Assembly (NCBI RefSeq): GCF_951805225.1
Contig: NZ_OX638201.1
Location: 3,596,001-3,660,000, forward strand
Length of the DNA stretch: 64,000 nucleotides
Direction: 5' to 3'
From: an uncultured Flavobacterium sp.
GTDB lineage: Bacteria > Bacteroidota > Bacteroidia > Flavobacteriales > Flavobacteriaceae
The translations under genes and the position numbers were made by a program. Below are positions 50,716-60,340 of the stretch, one piece after another (the stretch's first letter is position 1; every line of letters begins with the position of its first letter). The notes under the pieces are model-generated. The model made no database searches and was not told the DNA's origin. It was given only the letters and a program-made list of their open reading frames with translations.

Positions 50716-51195
50716 ATGGAAACAACAACACCACTCATCATGGAAACATCATCAGAAAAGAACACTGCAACGTTCACACATTTAAGTACTTTGAGTCAAT
50801 ATATTATTCCGTTTGGGAATTATATTTTTCCAATATTGATCTGGACGAGTTACAAAGACAAATCGGAATTTGTAAATCACCACGGAAAACAAGCACTGAA
50901 TTTTCAGTTAAGCGTATTGCTTTATACTTTGATTTTGGCTTTGATCGCAATTCCGGTTTTTATAGCTGTCATTTTTCAAAATCTTCCAATGGAAGCTGTT
51001 TTTAACGATGACGATTTCTATATCAGAAATATTAATTTTCAAGGAAACATTGGATTATTAACTATTGGAGCAACGGCTGTAGTACTTTTTGGATTATTAA
51101 AATTTGTTGAATTCTTTTTAGTGATTTATGCTTCGATAAAAGCTTCAAACGGAGAATTGTATAAATATCCGCTTACGATTCCTTTTATAAAGTAA
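50716..51195 (+). CDS. DUF4870 membrane protein
   Basis: 159 residues. After a Thr/Glu-rich start come three to four TM segments with the family's FGNYIFPILIWTSYKDKSEF and VNHHGKQALNFQLSVLLY motifs. Small inner-membrane protein, function unknown, common in Bacteroidota. Confidence 0.82.
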   Translation: METTTPLIMETSSEKNTATFTHLSTLSQYIIPFGNYIFPILIWTSYKDKSEFVNHHGKQALNFQLSVLLYTLILALIAIPVFIAVIFQNLPMEAVFNDDDFYIRNINFQGNIGLLTIGATAVVLFGLLKFVEFFLVIYASIKASNGELYKYPLTIPFIK

Positions 51196-51361
51196 TCAAT
51201 ATTATGAAGCACTTCGACTTCGCTCAGTGTGACATAAAAAATTAAAAGTTATAGTCGAAACTTTACAAGCAATCAACAAGAATTGTTTCGAAATCAATCA
51301 TCAATCAATCATCATCAATCAAAAAACGAATTGTTCAATCTAAAAAAAACAAAATGAAATT

Positions 51362-51694
51362 ATGAACATTGAAAACACAAAAGCACAGATGCGCAAAGGT
51401 GTTCTTGAGTTTTGCATCTTATCAGTATTGAAAGAAAAAGACGCTTATACATCAGAGATATTAGACACTTTAAAAAACGCAAAATTACTAGTTGTTGAGG
51501 GAACAGTTTACCCGCTTTTGACTAGGCTGAAAAACGACGGTTTGCTTAATTATCGTTGGGAAGAATCGACCTCTGGGCCACCACGAAAATATTATGGATT
51601 AACCGAAATAGGACAAACATTTTTAAAAGAACTTAGCGGAACCTGGACAGAATTGTCTGACGCCGTAAATCTAATCACCAATCAAAATCAATAA
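51362..51694 (+). CDS. PadR-family regulator
   Basis: 110 residues. PadR winged helix: MRKGVLEFCILSVLKEKDAY, TSEILDTLKNAKLLVVEGTV, YPLLTRLKNDGLLNYRWEES, GPPRKYYGLTEIG. It heads an operon with the PspC-domain protein (3 bp apart) and GIN proteins, and probably controls them. Confidence 0.9.
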   Translation: MNIENTKAQMRKGVLEFCILSVLKEKDAYTSEILDTLKNAKLLVVEGTVYPLLTRLKNDGLLNYRWEESTSGPPRKYYGLTEIGQTFLKELSGTWTELSDAVNLITNQNQ

Positions 51695-51697
51695 GTC

Positions 51698-53452
51698 ATG
51701 AACAAAACAGTAAATATTAACTTAGGCGGTATGTTTTTTCACATCGATGAAGACGCATATTTAAAATTGACACGCTATTTTGACGCTATAAAACGATCAC
51801 TTAACAACTCGTCTGGTCAGGATGAAATTATTAAAGATATCGAAATGCGTGTTTCTGAATTATTAACAGAAAAACAAAAAAGCGAGAAACATGTTGTAGG
51901 CTTAAAAGACGTTGACGAAGTGATTACGGTTATGGGACAACCTGAGGACTACATTATTGAGGACGAAGAAAAACCAAATCAGTCTTTTAATGATTACGGT
52001 ACAAGAAAACATAAAAAATTATACCGTGATAAAGAAAAAGGTATGATTGGTGGTGTTGCAACTGGTTTAGGACATTATTTTGGAATTGACGCTGTTTGGA
52101 TTAAAATCCTATTCTTAGTATTTGTTTTTGCAGGTTTTGGAACAGGTATCTTAGCATATTTCGTTCTTTGGGTTGTAACTCCGGAAGCGATTACAACTTC
52201 TGAAAAACTTGAAATGACTGGAGAACCGGTTACAATTTCGAACATCGAGAAAAAAGTTCGTGAAGAGATTGAAAACTTATCTGAGAAATTCAAAAATGCA
52301 GATTATGATGCAATGGGAAACCAAGTAAAGTCGGGAGCTGAGAGAATAAGTAGTTCATTTGGAGACTTTGTTATGACGGTTTTTAAAATCTTTGCTAAAT
52401 TTTTAGGAGTAATCTTAATCATGTCAGGGATTAGTGTTTTGATCGCATTATTGATTGGAGTTTTTACTTTGGGGACCAATATCTTTATTAATTTTCCTTG
52501 GCAAAATTTTGTTGAAGCCGGAAACTTTACTGATTATCCAATCTGGTCATTTGGTTTATTAATGTTCTTTGCAATTGGAATTCCGTTTTTCTTTTTGACT
52601 CTTTTAGGTTTCAAATTACTATCTCCAAACTTAAAATCAATTGGAAACATAACAAAATATACTTTGTTGGCAATCTGGATTATTGCGATTGCAATTGCAA
52701 TTAGTATTGGAATCAAACAAGCAACGGAACTTTCTTATGACAACAAAACGATTGAGAAAAAAGAAATTAGCGCTGGTGTAACAGATACTCTTTATGTAAA
52801 ATTCAGATACAATGATTACTACGCTAAAAGCCTTAATCAACATAGAGATTTTGAATTTGTTCAGGATTCTGCAAACAATCAATTGATTTATTCTACTGAC
52901 GTTCGTTTACATGTTTTGCATACTGATAAAGCAACTGCTTATTTACAAATAGAAAAAAGTGCAAGAGGAAATTCTTTTGTGAATGCAAGACAAAGAGCTG
53001 AAAAAATTAACTATAAATACCAAATCAACGGTAATCATTTAGTTCTTGATAATTACTTTTTGACAGATGTAAAAAACAAATTTAGAGGTCAGGAAGTTGA
53101 TGTATATTTGTACTTACCAGAAGGACAATTGTTTAAACCAGATGCTTCGGTTCAGGAATATGATGACTCTGACAATGATTTTTTCAACTTACACTTTAGC
53201 GGAAACTATAACTATAAAGTTGAAGGATCTAAAATTAAATGTCTAAACTGTCCTGCAGAAGAAAATGAATATAATGATGGTGACAACGATGCAGACAATG
53301 ATTATGAATACGACAATGAAGGCAGAATAATCAACAACGATACTGTAAAAGAAGTATCGATTAAAATAAATGGAAAAGAAGTTTTAAACGGAAAAAAAAC
53401 ATCAGGAAAATTAACCACTGATAAAAACGGAGTTATAATCAAAATCAACTAA
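51698..53452 (+). CDS. PspC-domain membrane protein
   Basis: 584 residues. An N-terminal cytosolic segment (DIEMRVSELLTEKQKSEKHV) is followed by a PspC domain (~105-165; KLYRDKEKGMIGGVATGLGH, AYFVLWVVTPEA). Further TM segments lie at ~225-330, and a C-terminal beta-rich GIN/DUF2807-like periplasmic part carries Asp/Asn/Tyr-rich repeats (EYNDGDNDADNDYEYDNEG). An envelope-stress role is inferred from the PspC domain. Coupled to PadR and GIN genes. Confidence 0.85.
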   Translation: MNKTVNINLGGMFFHIDEDAYLKLTRYFDAIKRSLNNSSGQDEIIKDIEMRVSELLTEKQKSEKHVVGLKDVDEVITVMGQPEDYIIEDEEKPNQSFNDYGTRKHKKLYRDKEKGMIGGVATGLGHYFGIDAVWIKILFLVFVFAGFGTGILAYFVLWVVTPEAITTSEKLEMTGEPVTISNIEKKVREEIENLSEKFKNADYDAMGNQVKSGAERISSSFGDFVMTVFKIFAKFLGVILIMSGISVLIALLIGVFTLGTNIFINFPWQNFVEAGNFTDYPIWSFGLLMFFAIGIPFFFLTLLGFKLLSPNLKSIGNITKYTLLAIWIIAIAIAISIGIKQATELSYDNKTIEKKEISAGVTDTLYVKFRYNDYYAKSLNQHRDFEFVQDSANNQLIYSTDVRLHVLHTDKATAYLQIEKSARGNSFVNARQRAEKINYKYQINGNHLVLDNYFLTDVKNKFRGQEVDVYLYLPEGQLFKPDASVQEYDDSDNDFFNLHFSGNYNYKVEGSKIKCLNCPAEENEYNDGDNDADNDYEYDNEGRIINNDTVKEVSIKINGKEVLNGKKTSGKLTTDKNGVIIKIN

Positions 53453-53455
53453 GCC

Positions 53456-54190
53456 ATGATAAAAATAATCATTCATATTACGAAATTAATTGTTGTTACA
53501 ATAACCGCATTATTATTTGCCTCATGTAATTTAAACATGAATACTATTGAAGGAAGTGGAAATGTAACAACGGAAAAAAGAATTGTTCAGGGAGATTTTA
53601 AAAATATCAGAGTGAGCAATGCGATCGATTTAGTTATCGAACAATCTGATTCTACTTCAATTACTGTAGAAGCCGATGATAACTTGCAGAAAGAAATTGA
53701 AACTAAGGTTGAAAATGGAACTTTGGTAATTAGATGTAAATTCAGTTCTTTCCGTAACATTTCTCAAAAAAAGGTAACTGTTAAAATGCCTGTTATTAAT
53801 AAAATAGAAGCTTCAAGTGCTGCTTCTGTAGCGAGTAAAAATGTTATTCAGGGACAAGATATAGAATTAGAAACATCAAGTGCCGCAACAATGGATGTAA
53901 ATGTAGAATCAGATAACATTTCATGTATAACAAGCAGCGGAAGTTCTATTACAATTGAAGGAAAAGCATTAAAAACAATTGCCAGAGCTTCAAGCGGATC
54001 TAGTGTAAATGCCGGAAAATTACTGGCAAATGAAATTGAGGCAGATGCATCAAGCGGTGGCGATCTTAAAGTTCACCCTATTTTGAGTCTGAAAGCTGGT
54101 GCATCAAGTGGAGGAAGTATTAATTATAATAGTATTCCGAAATCAATTGAAAAAACTGCTAGTTCAGGAGGAAGCATCAGTCAGGGCTAA
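53456..54190 (+). CDS. GIN-domain (DUF2807) lipoprotein
   Basis: 244 residues. Lipobox LLFASC (Cys ~22). Head GIN beta-helix domain: VSNAIDLVIEQSDSTSITVE, ASSAASVASKN, then Ser/Gly repeats (SSGSSVNAGK, ASSGGSINYN). Member of the PspC operon, 3 bp from its neighbour. Probably a periplasmic or outer-membrane structural protein. Confidence 0.82.
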   Translation: MIKIIIHITKLIVVTITALLFASCNLNMNTIEGSGNVTTEKRIVQGDFKNIRVSNAIDLVIEQSDSTSITVEADDNLQKEIETKVENGTLVIRCKFSSFRNISQKKVTVKMPVINKIEASSAASVASKNVIQGQDIELETSSAATMDVNVESDNISCITSSGSSITIEGKALKTIARASSGSSVNAGKLLANEIEADASSGGDLKVHPILSLKAGASSGGSINYNSIPKSIEKTASSGGSISQG

Positions 54191-54276
54191 ACTTTATTTA
54201 TCTGTTAAATATAAAAGAAATCATTCATCAAAAGTGGATGATTTTTTTATATTTGTCAAAATCAAATCTAGAATTA

Positions 54277-55110
54277 ATGAAAAAACATGCAGCCCTAATC
54301 CTATTATTACTAGTTACAACATTAACTTTTGCTCAAAAAAGAGAAAAAATAAAAGGTTCTAAAATTGTTACTGTATCTCAAAAAGAAGTTGGTGATTTTG
54401 ATGCTATCGAAGTCGATGATAATCTGGAAGTTTATTTGGAAAAAGGAGAAAAAAACGAAATTAAAATTGAAGCCGATGATAATTTACACGATATCATTGG
54501 AATGGATTTAAGAGATAAAACACTTCGCTTATATACTTCGAAAGAAAGTACAATCTTTAAAAAACTTAGCGTACGTGTAACCTACACAAGTTCATTAAAG
54601 AAAGTAATTGCCAAAAATGACGCTATAGTTTATGCTATTCAGGAAGTTATATTAGACGATATTACTTTTAATAGTGTTGATTTTTCTAAATTGTTTTTGA
54701 ACGTAAATGCTAAAAAATTCTCTTTAGTAGCTGATGATAAATCAAGAACAGAATTGAATTTAAAATCTGATGATGCGAGTTTACAATTGAGTAAATATGC
54801 TGCTATCAAATCATTAGTTTCAGCAATAAAATTCAAATGTGATTTATATCAAAAATCAAATGCTGCTATTGAAGGAATTGCAGAAAAAGCAACTATACGT
54901 TTAGACAATAATTCAATTTTTACAGGAACAAAATTCACGCTGAAAGACGCAAACGTTACTGCCGAAAGTTATTCTGTTGGTAGTATTTTAGCCGAAACTA
55001 CAGTTTCATTAGCAATTGGAGACAAAGCTGAACTTTCTCTTTTTGGAAATCCGGCGGTTCAATTAACCCGTTTCTCTGAAGAAGCAAAACTTTTTAAGAA
55101 GATAAAATAA
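54277..55110 (+). CDS. Second GIN-domain secreted protein
   Basis: 277 residues from ATG 54277 (the frame opens at 54238, but the signal peptide begins here: KKHAALILLLLVTTLTFAQ). The GIN domain starts with VGDFDAIEVDDNLEVYLEKG, a close match to the head domain of the gene before it, and beta strands continue to the end. It ends the PadR-PspC-GIN-GIN run. Confidence 0.78.
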   Translation: MKKHAALILLLLVTTLTFAQKREKIKGSKIVTVSQKEVGDFDAIEVDDNLEVYLEKGEKNEIKIEADDNLHDIIGMDLRDKTLRLYTSKESTIFKKLSVRVTYTSSLKKVIAKNDAIVYAIQEVILDDITFNSVDFSKLFLNVNAKKFSLVADDKSRTELNLKSDDASLQLSKYAAIKSLVSAIKFKCDLYQKSNAAIEGIAEKATIRLDNNSIFTGTKFTLKDANVTAESYSVGSILAETTVSLAIGDKAELSLFGNPAVQLTRFSEEAKLFKKIK

Positions 55111-55115
55111 AAAAG

Positions 55116-55270
55116 AAGTTTCAAGTTTCAGGTTTTCTTTGTTTCAAGTTATTGGAACGTTATAAAACAGAAAGTCCCATTTGTAATTACAAATGGGACT
55201 TTCTGTTTTTATTGATTTTCTACTCACATTTCAACAACTTGAAACCTGAAACAAAGAAAACCTGAAACTT
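55116..55270. repeat. Inverted repeat island with terminator before trxB
   Basis: Arms built on AAGTTTCAAGTTTCAGGTTTTC (quoted in parts: AAGTTTCAAG, TTTCAGGTTTTC) at 55116-55150 and inverted at 55236-55270 surround a perfect hairpin at 55167-55210 (ACAGAAAGTCCCATTTGTAA and inverse) with a T-run. A bidirectional terminator between convergent genes. Confidence 0.7.
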
Positions 55271-55272
55271 TT

Positions 55273-56220
55273 TTACTCTTTAGAAGCCAAATATCTTTCA
55301 GCGTCAAGTGCAGCCATACATCCTGTACCCGCAGCAGTAATTGCCTGACGGTACACATGATCTGCAGCGTCACCGGCAACAAAAACACCTGGTACGTTTG
55401 TATTAGAAGTTCCCGGAGTATTGATGATATAACCAGTTTCGTCAAGCGTAATATAATCCTTGAAGATATCTGTGTTTGGTTTATGACCAATTGCAACGAA
55501 AAATCCTGTTGCAGGAATTTCAATAACTTCTCCGTTATTTTTGTTCAAAGCTTTTATGGCGTGTACAACATTCTCGTCTCCTAAAACCTCAACTGTATCG
55601 TGATTCATTAAAATCTCGATGTTTTCAGTTTTACGAACGCGTTCTTCCATGATTTTAGAAGCTCTGAATTTTTCGCTTCTTACTAACATTGTTACTTTTT
55701 TACAAAGTTTAGATAAGTAATGTGCTTCTTCACAAGCTGAATCTCCTGCTCCAACAATTACAACTTCCTGATTACGGTAGAAGAATCCGTCGCAAACAGC
55801 GCACGCAGAAACTCCACCTCCCATTTGTAAATAATGTTGTTCTGATGGTAATCCTAAATATTTTGCTGATGCTCCTGTAGAAATAATAACAGTTTCACAG
55901 TGCAATTCGATTGTATCATTAATCCAAACTTTATGAATATCACCTGAAAAATCAACTTTAGTAGCCCAACCATCACGAATATCAGCACCAAAACGTTTTG
56001 CTTGTTCTTGTAACTGAATCATCATTTCTGGTCCTGTAACTCCATCAACATAACCAGGGAAATTTTCTACTTCATTAGTTGTAGTCAACTGTCCACCAGG
56101 TTGCATTCCTTGATATAATACTGGATTCATATTTGCTCTGGCAGCATAAATAGCCGCAGTATATCCTGCAGGACCAGAACCAATAATTAGGCATTTAATT
56201 TTTTCGATTGTATCTGACAT
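55273..56220 (-). CDS. trxB: Thioredoxin reductase
   Basis: 315 residues. FAD site CLIIGSGPAGYTAAIYAARA, family motif GGQLTTTNEVENFPG, redox-active CAVCDG (two Cys in CxxC), NADPH-binding VVIVGAGDSACEEA, and the FAD C-terminal GDAADHVYRQAITAAGTG. It reduces thioredoxin with NADPH. Full length and clearly functional in sequence. Confidence 0.97.
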   Translation of the reverse strand: MSDTIEKIKCLIIGSGPAGYTAAIYAARANMNPVLYQGMQPGGQLTTTNEVENFPGYVDGVTGPEMMIQLQEQAKRFGADIRDGWATKVDFSGDIHKVWINDTIELHCETVIISTGASAKYLGLPSEQHYLQMGGGVSACAVCDGFFYRNQEVVIVGAGDSACEEAHYLSKLCKKVTMLVRSEKFRASKIMEERVRKTENIEILMNHDTVEVLGDENVVHAIKALNKNNGEVIEIPATGFFVAIGHKPNTDIFKDYITLDETGYIINTPGTSNTNVPGVFVAGDAADHVYRQAITAAGTGCMAALDAERYLASKE

Positions 56221-56243
56221 AGTATGTATAGTTTTTAGTGATG

Positions 56244-56251
56244 CAAATGTA
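56244..56251 (-). promoter_or_regulatory. trxB -7 box
   Basis: TACATTTG on the minus strand, 23 bp before the trxB ATG. Confidence 0.55.
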
Positions 56252-56354
56252 AACTTTATTATAAAAATTCACACCCAAATCAAATCCTAAATAACTATCT
56301 TGAAATAAGTTTTATTTATTTTCACTTTTTTCTTTTGCAAATCAAATTTATTAC

Positions 56355-56362
56355 TATATTTG
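56355..56362 (+). promoter_or_regulatory. tRNA-Pro promoter -7 box
   Basis: TATATTTG with TTTTG 17 bp upstream (56333-56337), matching the Bacteroidota TTG-n-TAnnTTTG arrangement; 34 bp before the tRNA. Confidence 0.65.
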
Positions 56363-56396
56363 CATCCGCTTACGGGCAGTACAACAAATACATCTT

Positions 56397-56471
56397 CGGG
56401 GTGTAGCGTAGCCCGGTTATCGCGCCTGCTTTGGGAGCAGGAGGCCGCAGGTTCGAATCCTGCCACCCCGA
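56397..56471 (+). tRNA. tRNA-Pro(TGG)
   Basis: 75 nt. Acceptor CGGGGTG/CACCCCG, D arm region TAGCGTAGCCCGGTTATCGC, anticodon stem CCTGC/GCAGG with loop TTTGGGA (anticodon TGG), T arm GCAGG-TTCGAAT-CCTGC, discriminator A. A terminator (AAAAGTCTTTTCA...) follows. CCA is not encoded. Confidence 0.95.
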
Positions 56472-56546
56472 CAAAAGTCTTTTCAGAAATGAAAAGACTT
56501 TTTTTTTGCACATAACTCAAAATCCAATAAAACATAAATTAATTCT

Positions 56547-57255
56547 GAACGACTATAGCGTCCCGATTAAAAATCGGGAAGACCAAAGGTTCGAATCCTC
56601 CCAACCCGACAAAAAAGTCTTTTCAGAAATGGAAAGACTTTTTTTTTTTGCTTTAAACTGAACAACAACAAATTATTGAACGGTGATAGCGTCCCGATTG
56701 AAAATCGGGAAGACCAAAGGCTCGAATCCTGCCACCCCGACAAAAGTCTTTTCATTTATTTGAAAAGACTTTTTTTTTGCTTTAAACTCAAGTAATGAAA
56801 AATACTGAACGATCATAGCGTCCCGATTGAAAATCGGGAAGGCCAAAAGGTTCGAATCCTCCCAACCCGACAAAAAAGTCTTTTCAGAAATGGAAAGACT
56901 TTTTTTTTTGCTTTAAACTGAACAACAACAAATTATTGAACGGTTATAACGTCCCGATTGAAAATCGGGAAGACCAAAGGCTCGAATCCTGCCACCACGA
57001 CAAAAGTCTTTTCACAAATGGAAAGACTTTTTTTTGCTTTAAGCTTAAGTAATGAAAAATATTGAACAGTTATAGCGTCCCGATTGAAAATCGGGAAGAC
57101 CAAAGGTTCAAATCCTGCCACCCCGACAAAAGTCTTTTCATTTATTTGAAAAGACTTTTTTTTGCTTTAAACTGAATTAACTACAAATTCTGAACGACTA
57201 TAGCATCCCGATTGAAAATTGGGAAGCCCGCAGGTTCGAATCCTACTGTCTAAAC
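56547..57255 (+). repeat. Six tandem degenerate tRNA-Pro-derived units
   Basis: Units begin near 56547, 56678, 56807, 56938, 57064 and 57192 (spacing 126-131 bp). Each has a 5' piece like the tRNA start (CGGTGATAGCG), a hairpin CCCGAT-TGAAA-ATCGGG replacing the anticodon region, and a T-arm piece (GGTTCGAATCCT) ending like the tRNA 3' end (CCACCCCGAC). Units 1-5 are then followed by a copy of the terminator hairpin AAGTCTTTTC/GAAAAGACTT; unit 6 keeps only its 5' half. Units 2/4 and 3/5 are nearest pairs, showing a two-unit higher order. None can form a full tRNA. Confidence 0.82.
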
Positions 57256-57346
57256 AAAAGTCTTTTCCTTACATAAATAAACCCTATTACTACATATCAT
57301 CCTTTTTAGAATAATCTTTTTTTGTCAAAAATTAGAAATTTTAAAA

Positions 57347-57751
57347 ATGAAAAAAATATTACTATATCTTCTCTTCGTTATTTCGACAACTGCAATTGCT
57401 CAAAAAAATTCTGAACTTATAGATCAAAATTCAAAAACTGATACACTTCAATTATACAAGAAAGACGCACATGCCTCTTATTATCATGATAAATTCAACG
57501 GAAGAAAAACTGCAAGCGGTGCAAGATTTGACAACAGTAAATTAACTGCTGCACACAAAAAATTTCCTTTTGGAACAAAACTAAAAATCACAAACGAGAA
57601 AAATAATAAATCCGTCATTGTAGAAGTTACCGACAGAGGTCCATTTATTAAAGGAAGAGAAATCGACCTGACCAAAAAAGCTTTCATGAATATTGCTTCT
57701 AACAAACAAAGCGGATTAGAATATGTAACAATTGAAATTTTAGAGAATTAA
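57347..57751 (+). CDS. RlpA-like septal ring protein
   Basis: 134 residues with a signal peptide (ILLYLLFVISTTAIAQ). The double-psi beta-barrel RlpA motif is present: ASYYHDKFNGRKTASGARFD, then FPFGTKLKITNEKNN and VEVTDRGPFIKGREIDLTKK with the catalytic Asp region. RlpA proteins cleave naked glycan strands at the division site. The protein lacks the SPOR domain of longer homologues. Confidence 0.88.
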   Translation: MKKILLYLLFVISTTAIAQKNSELIDQNSKTDTLQLYKKDAHASYYHDKFNGRKTASGARFDNSKLTAAHKKFPFGTKLKITNEKNNKSVIVEVTDRGPFIKGREIDLTKKAFMNIASNKQSGLEYVTIEILEN

Positions 57752-57800
57752 ATTCCAACTTATAATATTGAAATACCTAAGAAGCGTTTTTAGGAAATAA

Positions 57801-57840
57801 AAAAACTCTGAAGATCAATTGGTCTTCAGAGTTTTTTTTT
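57801..57840. terminator. Convergent terminator
   Basis: AAAAACTCTGAAGA pairs with TCTTCAGAGTTTTT. Confidence 0.8.
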
Positions 57841-57875
57841 ATTTAAAAGATTTCTTAATACAAATTTACGTTTCC

Positions 57876-60044
57876 TTATTTTTCCATAATAATATACGAA
57901 GGATATGATTCCCGATTTGGTAAATCAAAGGTTTCGTCGTAAGGCTGAGTTCCTGTACCATTATTATATAATGCCACACGTTTTACTCCAGTTGCCGTGC
58001 TTCCGCCTGTGCCATTAATAACGTTTAGAATATTTCCTGAACCAGCAAAACGAGTGATGCACATTTTTTCGAGTTTCACATTTGGACTATTAGGTATTTC
58101 AAAACCATTTTTCTTGTTCACAATACCATCATTTCCAGTAAAAACTGCATAAGAACCCATTCCTATTGTATGATGTTCTTTTACCGTATTTGCAACTTTG
58201 AATGCTGCATAACCATCCACTTTTCCTTCTTGACTTCTCCAACTTGCTTGATTTGGCGCATCGTACGGAGGTTCGTTTTGAAAGAAATAAGTTCTGCCAC
58301 GTTCACCTAACCATAATACCTCATATTCTTGATAATGCTCCGTAAATAATGCATAAAGCATAACATCATCTCCAGTAACAATAAGTCCATTTTTGCATCT
58401 GTCTCTTAACCAGCGGGCATTTCCGCCTTTTTGCGAACCATGATCGGCTCGCCACAACCAGAAGTGATCACCTACTACATTGTTGCTGTTTATTTGCATA
58501 GAAGCATGTATCTGAATATTTTTTGACTGAACTCCACCTACTCTACAAGTAATATCTGAAAGCAAAATTGGATCAGCAGAATGATCAGCATTTGCATCTT
58601 CGTTACCAATTCTAACCTGATATGTTGTACTATTAAATGAATCCATAAGAAGTCCGGCAATTATAATTCCGTCTTTATCATCAGCATAAATACATCCCCA
58701 AGTATTTTTCTCGCTAGGTTCTAATGTTACTGAGGCAATACCAGCACCTAAAAGTATTGCATCTTTTCTATTGACCTGAATCGGAGCATTCAATGTATAA
58801 TGTCCCGGAGTAAAAAATATATTTTTACCCGCTTTTAATGCATCGTTAATTTCCAAATCAGTATCGCCTTCTTTGGTAACGTACCAATCTGTAAGCACAT
58901 CTTGAATTTTTCCTTTTCCCATATCAGTTGTTGACCAGGAAACCCCTACTCTGTCTTTTTGCCATGCCGGAACAAACACTTTGTATTCGCCATCTTTGTC
59001 TATAAAAAGAAAAGGCTTTTCTCTAATAATAGGCGTAGTCGGAACCGGAGAATTAGCTTCATCTGCTTGCGGAGGATTAACACAACCTTGCCAAACCATA
59101 TTATACGAACCGCCCATAGCTCCCGAACCAGAAGGAAAAATAGAATTTCTGGTATACCATTGCTGTTGTCCGCCCCAATTTGGTCGGGATGAAGTATAAT
59201 GTGTATCGGCAATAAAACCACCGCTCCCCCAAAAGTTAGTATCTCCGATATCTGAAATATATTTTGAAGTACTTTCAATCAGCATTCTTCGCGCACTGGT
59301 TGATTGAGAAACTGTCCAGGCAAAATCTCGCATTACTTCTACATTTTCTATAGAACGCCAAAATGTACACGTAGCATTTGCGCCACCTGAAAGATGAGGT
59401 CTGGTGAATACCGAACCCAATTTAACATCTGACGGAACTTTCCCTAAACCTCCAATATGAGAATAAAATCCTAATTCTATTGAATTTGCTTCCGCCGATG
59501 ATGCAGAACCTGATCCGCCTGAATCATACGTTTGACCGTTAACATTTCCCTTGAAATAATAAGCCTGACGTTTTGTTGTCCACTCGCCGTTTGATCCGCC
59601 AAGACCAATAGTAATAAACTGTGAGTTAATATCGTTTCGGGCAGTTTCGGCTTTTTCATATTTTCTATCATAGAAATAAATATTGCTACCGAAAATCTGA
59701 TTTTCCAACGAAATTATTATTGTGATACCGTTACGAGTAATTTTATAATAGTTCTCATATTTATCTGAATTAGGTTTATTATCCGTAAATGACAATTTAG
59801 AAGTTGAACCTACAGACACAAAATCGGATGCCAAGCGACTTCCTCCTCTTGTAATTGTATAATTTCCGGATGAGCCAAATGCCGGCCATGATAATATGAT
59901 ATTGTGTTTTTTCTTGTTGTAAACAATTTTGCCTTTTAGATCATTCTCCTGATTTTTTCCGTCAGATGAATTGGATGTTACAAAACTGCATAGAATCAGT
60001 ATAACTGCGAACACAGTAAATACTGAGATTAACTTTTTAATCAT
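57876..60044 (-). CDS. Large secreted beta-helix protein
   Basis: 722 residues. Signal peptide (VFTVFAVILILCSFVTS), a fibronectin III-like segment at ~38-110 (IILSWPAFGSSGNYTITRGG), then a long Trp/Tyr/Gly-rich right-handed beta helix (~340-700; DALKAGKNIFFTPGHYTLNA, PIQVNRKDAILLGAGIASVT, DHFWLWRADHGSQKGG). Similar proteins are annotated as GH55-like/pectate-lyase-superfamily or (misleadingly) adenylyl cyclase. A secreted polysaccharide-active role is plausible; catalytic residues are not identified. Transcribed alone. Confidence 0.65.
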   Translation of the reverse strand: MIKKLISVFTVFAVILILCSFVTSNSSDGKNQENDLKGKIVYNKKKHNIILSWPAFGSSGNYTITRGGSRLASDFVSVGSTSKLSFTDNKPNSDKYENYYKITRNGITIIISLENQIFGSNIYFYDRKYEKAETARNDINSQFITIGLGGSNGEWTTKRQAYYFKGNVNGQTYDSGGSGSASSAEANSIELGFYSHIGGLGKVPSDVKLGSVFTRPHLSGGANATCTFWRSIENVEVMRDFAWTVSQSTSARRMLIESTSKYISDIGDTNFWGSGGFIADTHYTSSRPNWGGQQQWYTRNSIFPSGSGAMGGSYNMVWQGCVNPPQADEANSPVPTTPIIREKPFLFIDKDGEYKVFVPAWQKDRVGVSWSTTDMGKGKIQDVLTDWYVTKEGDTDLEINDALKAGKNIFFTPGHYTLNAPIQVNRKDAILLGAGIASVTLEPSEKNTWGCIYADDKDGIIIAGLLMDSFNSTTYQVRIGNEDANADHSADPILLSDITCRVGGVQSKNIQIHASMQINSNNVVGDHFWLWRADHGSQKGGNARWLRDRCKNGLIVTGDDVMLYALFTEHYQEYEVLWLGERGRTYFFQNEPPYDAPNQASWRSQEGKVDGYAAFKVANTVKEHHTIGMGSYAVFTGNDGIVNKKNGFEIPNSPNVKLEKMCITRFAGSGNILNVINGTGGSTATGVKRVALYNNGTGTQPYDETFDLPNRESYPSYIIMEK

Positions 60045-60340
60045 AAATAAATCTTTTTGGGTTTAATAGAAATAATAGTTTTTCGGGATTCGAAAAATAG
60101 TCATAATCTTTAACCTGTAAGTTCACTTTTAGTCTCAAAATTCTAATCAAAAACTATACAAAGCCTCGATTTCCCTCTAATAGCAATGTCAAAAGCTAAA
60201 AGCGAGATCAATAATAGATTTGTAATTGTGAAGAGATAGAAATACTTCACACTTTCAATTAACACGAAAAAACTAATTAAATCGGCTTCGTGTCAAAATG
60301 TTATTATATTTACCAATCATAACATCATACTTATTTCTTT

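Noticed and set aside
56287..57121. Several ORFs with repeated VGRIRTFGLPDF- or VAGFEPLVFPIF-like peptides
   Set aside because: These are reverse-frame translations of the tRNA-Pro array and its terminators, a classic false-ORF signature.
56547..57255. CRISPR array
   Set aside because: Regular spacing is ~129 bp with tRNA-derived units and terminators; there are no short direct repeats with unique spacers and no cas genes.
57876..60044. Adenylyl cyclase
   Set aside because: Similar proteins carry this name in databases, but the signal peptide, FnIII-like segment and beta-helix look argue for a secreted carbohydrate-active or structural protein.
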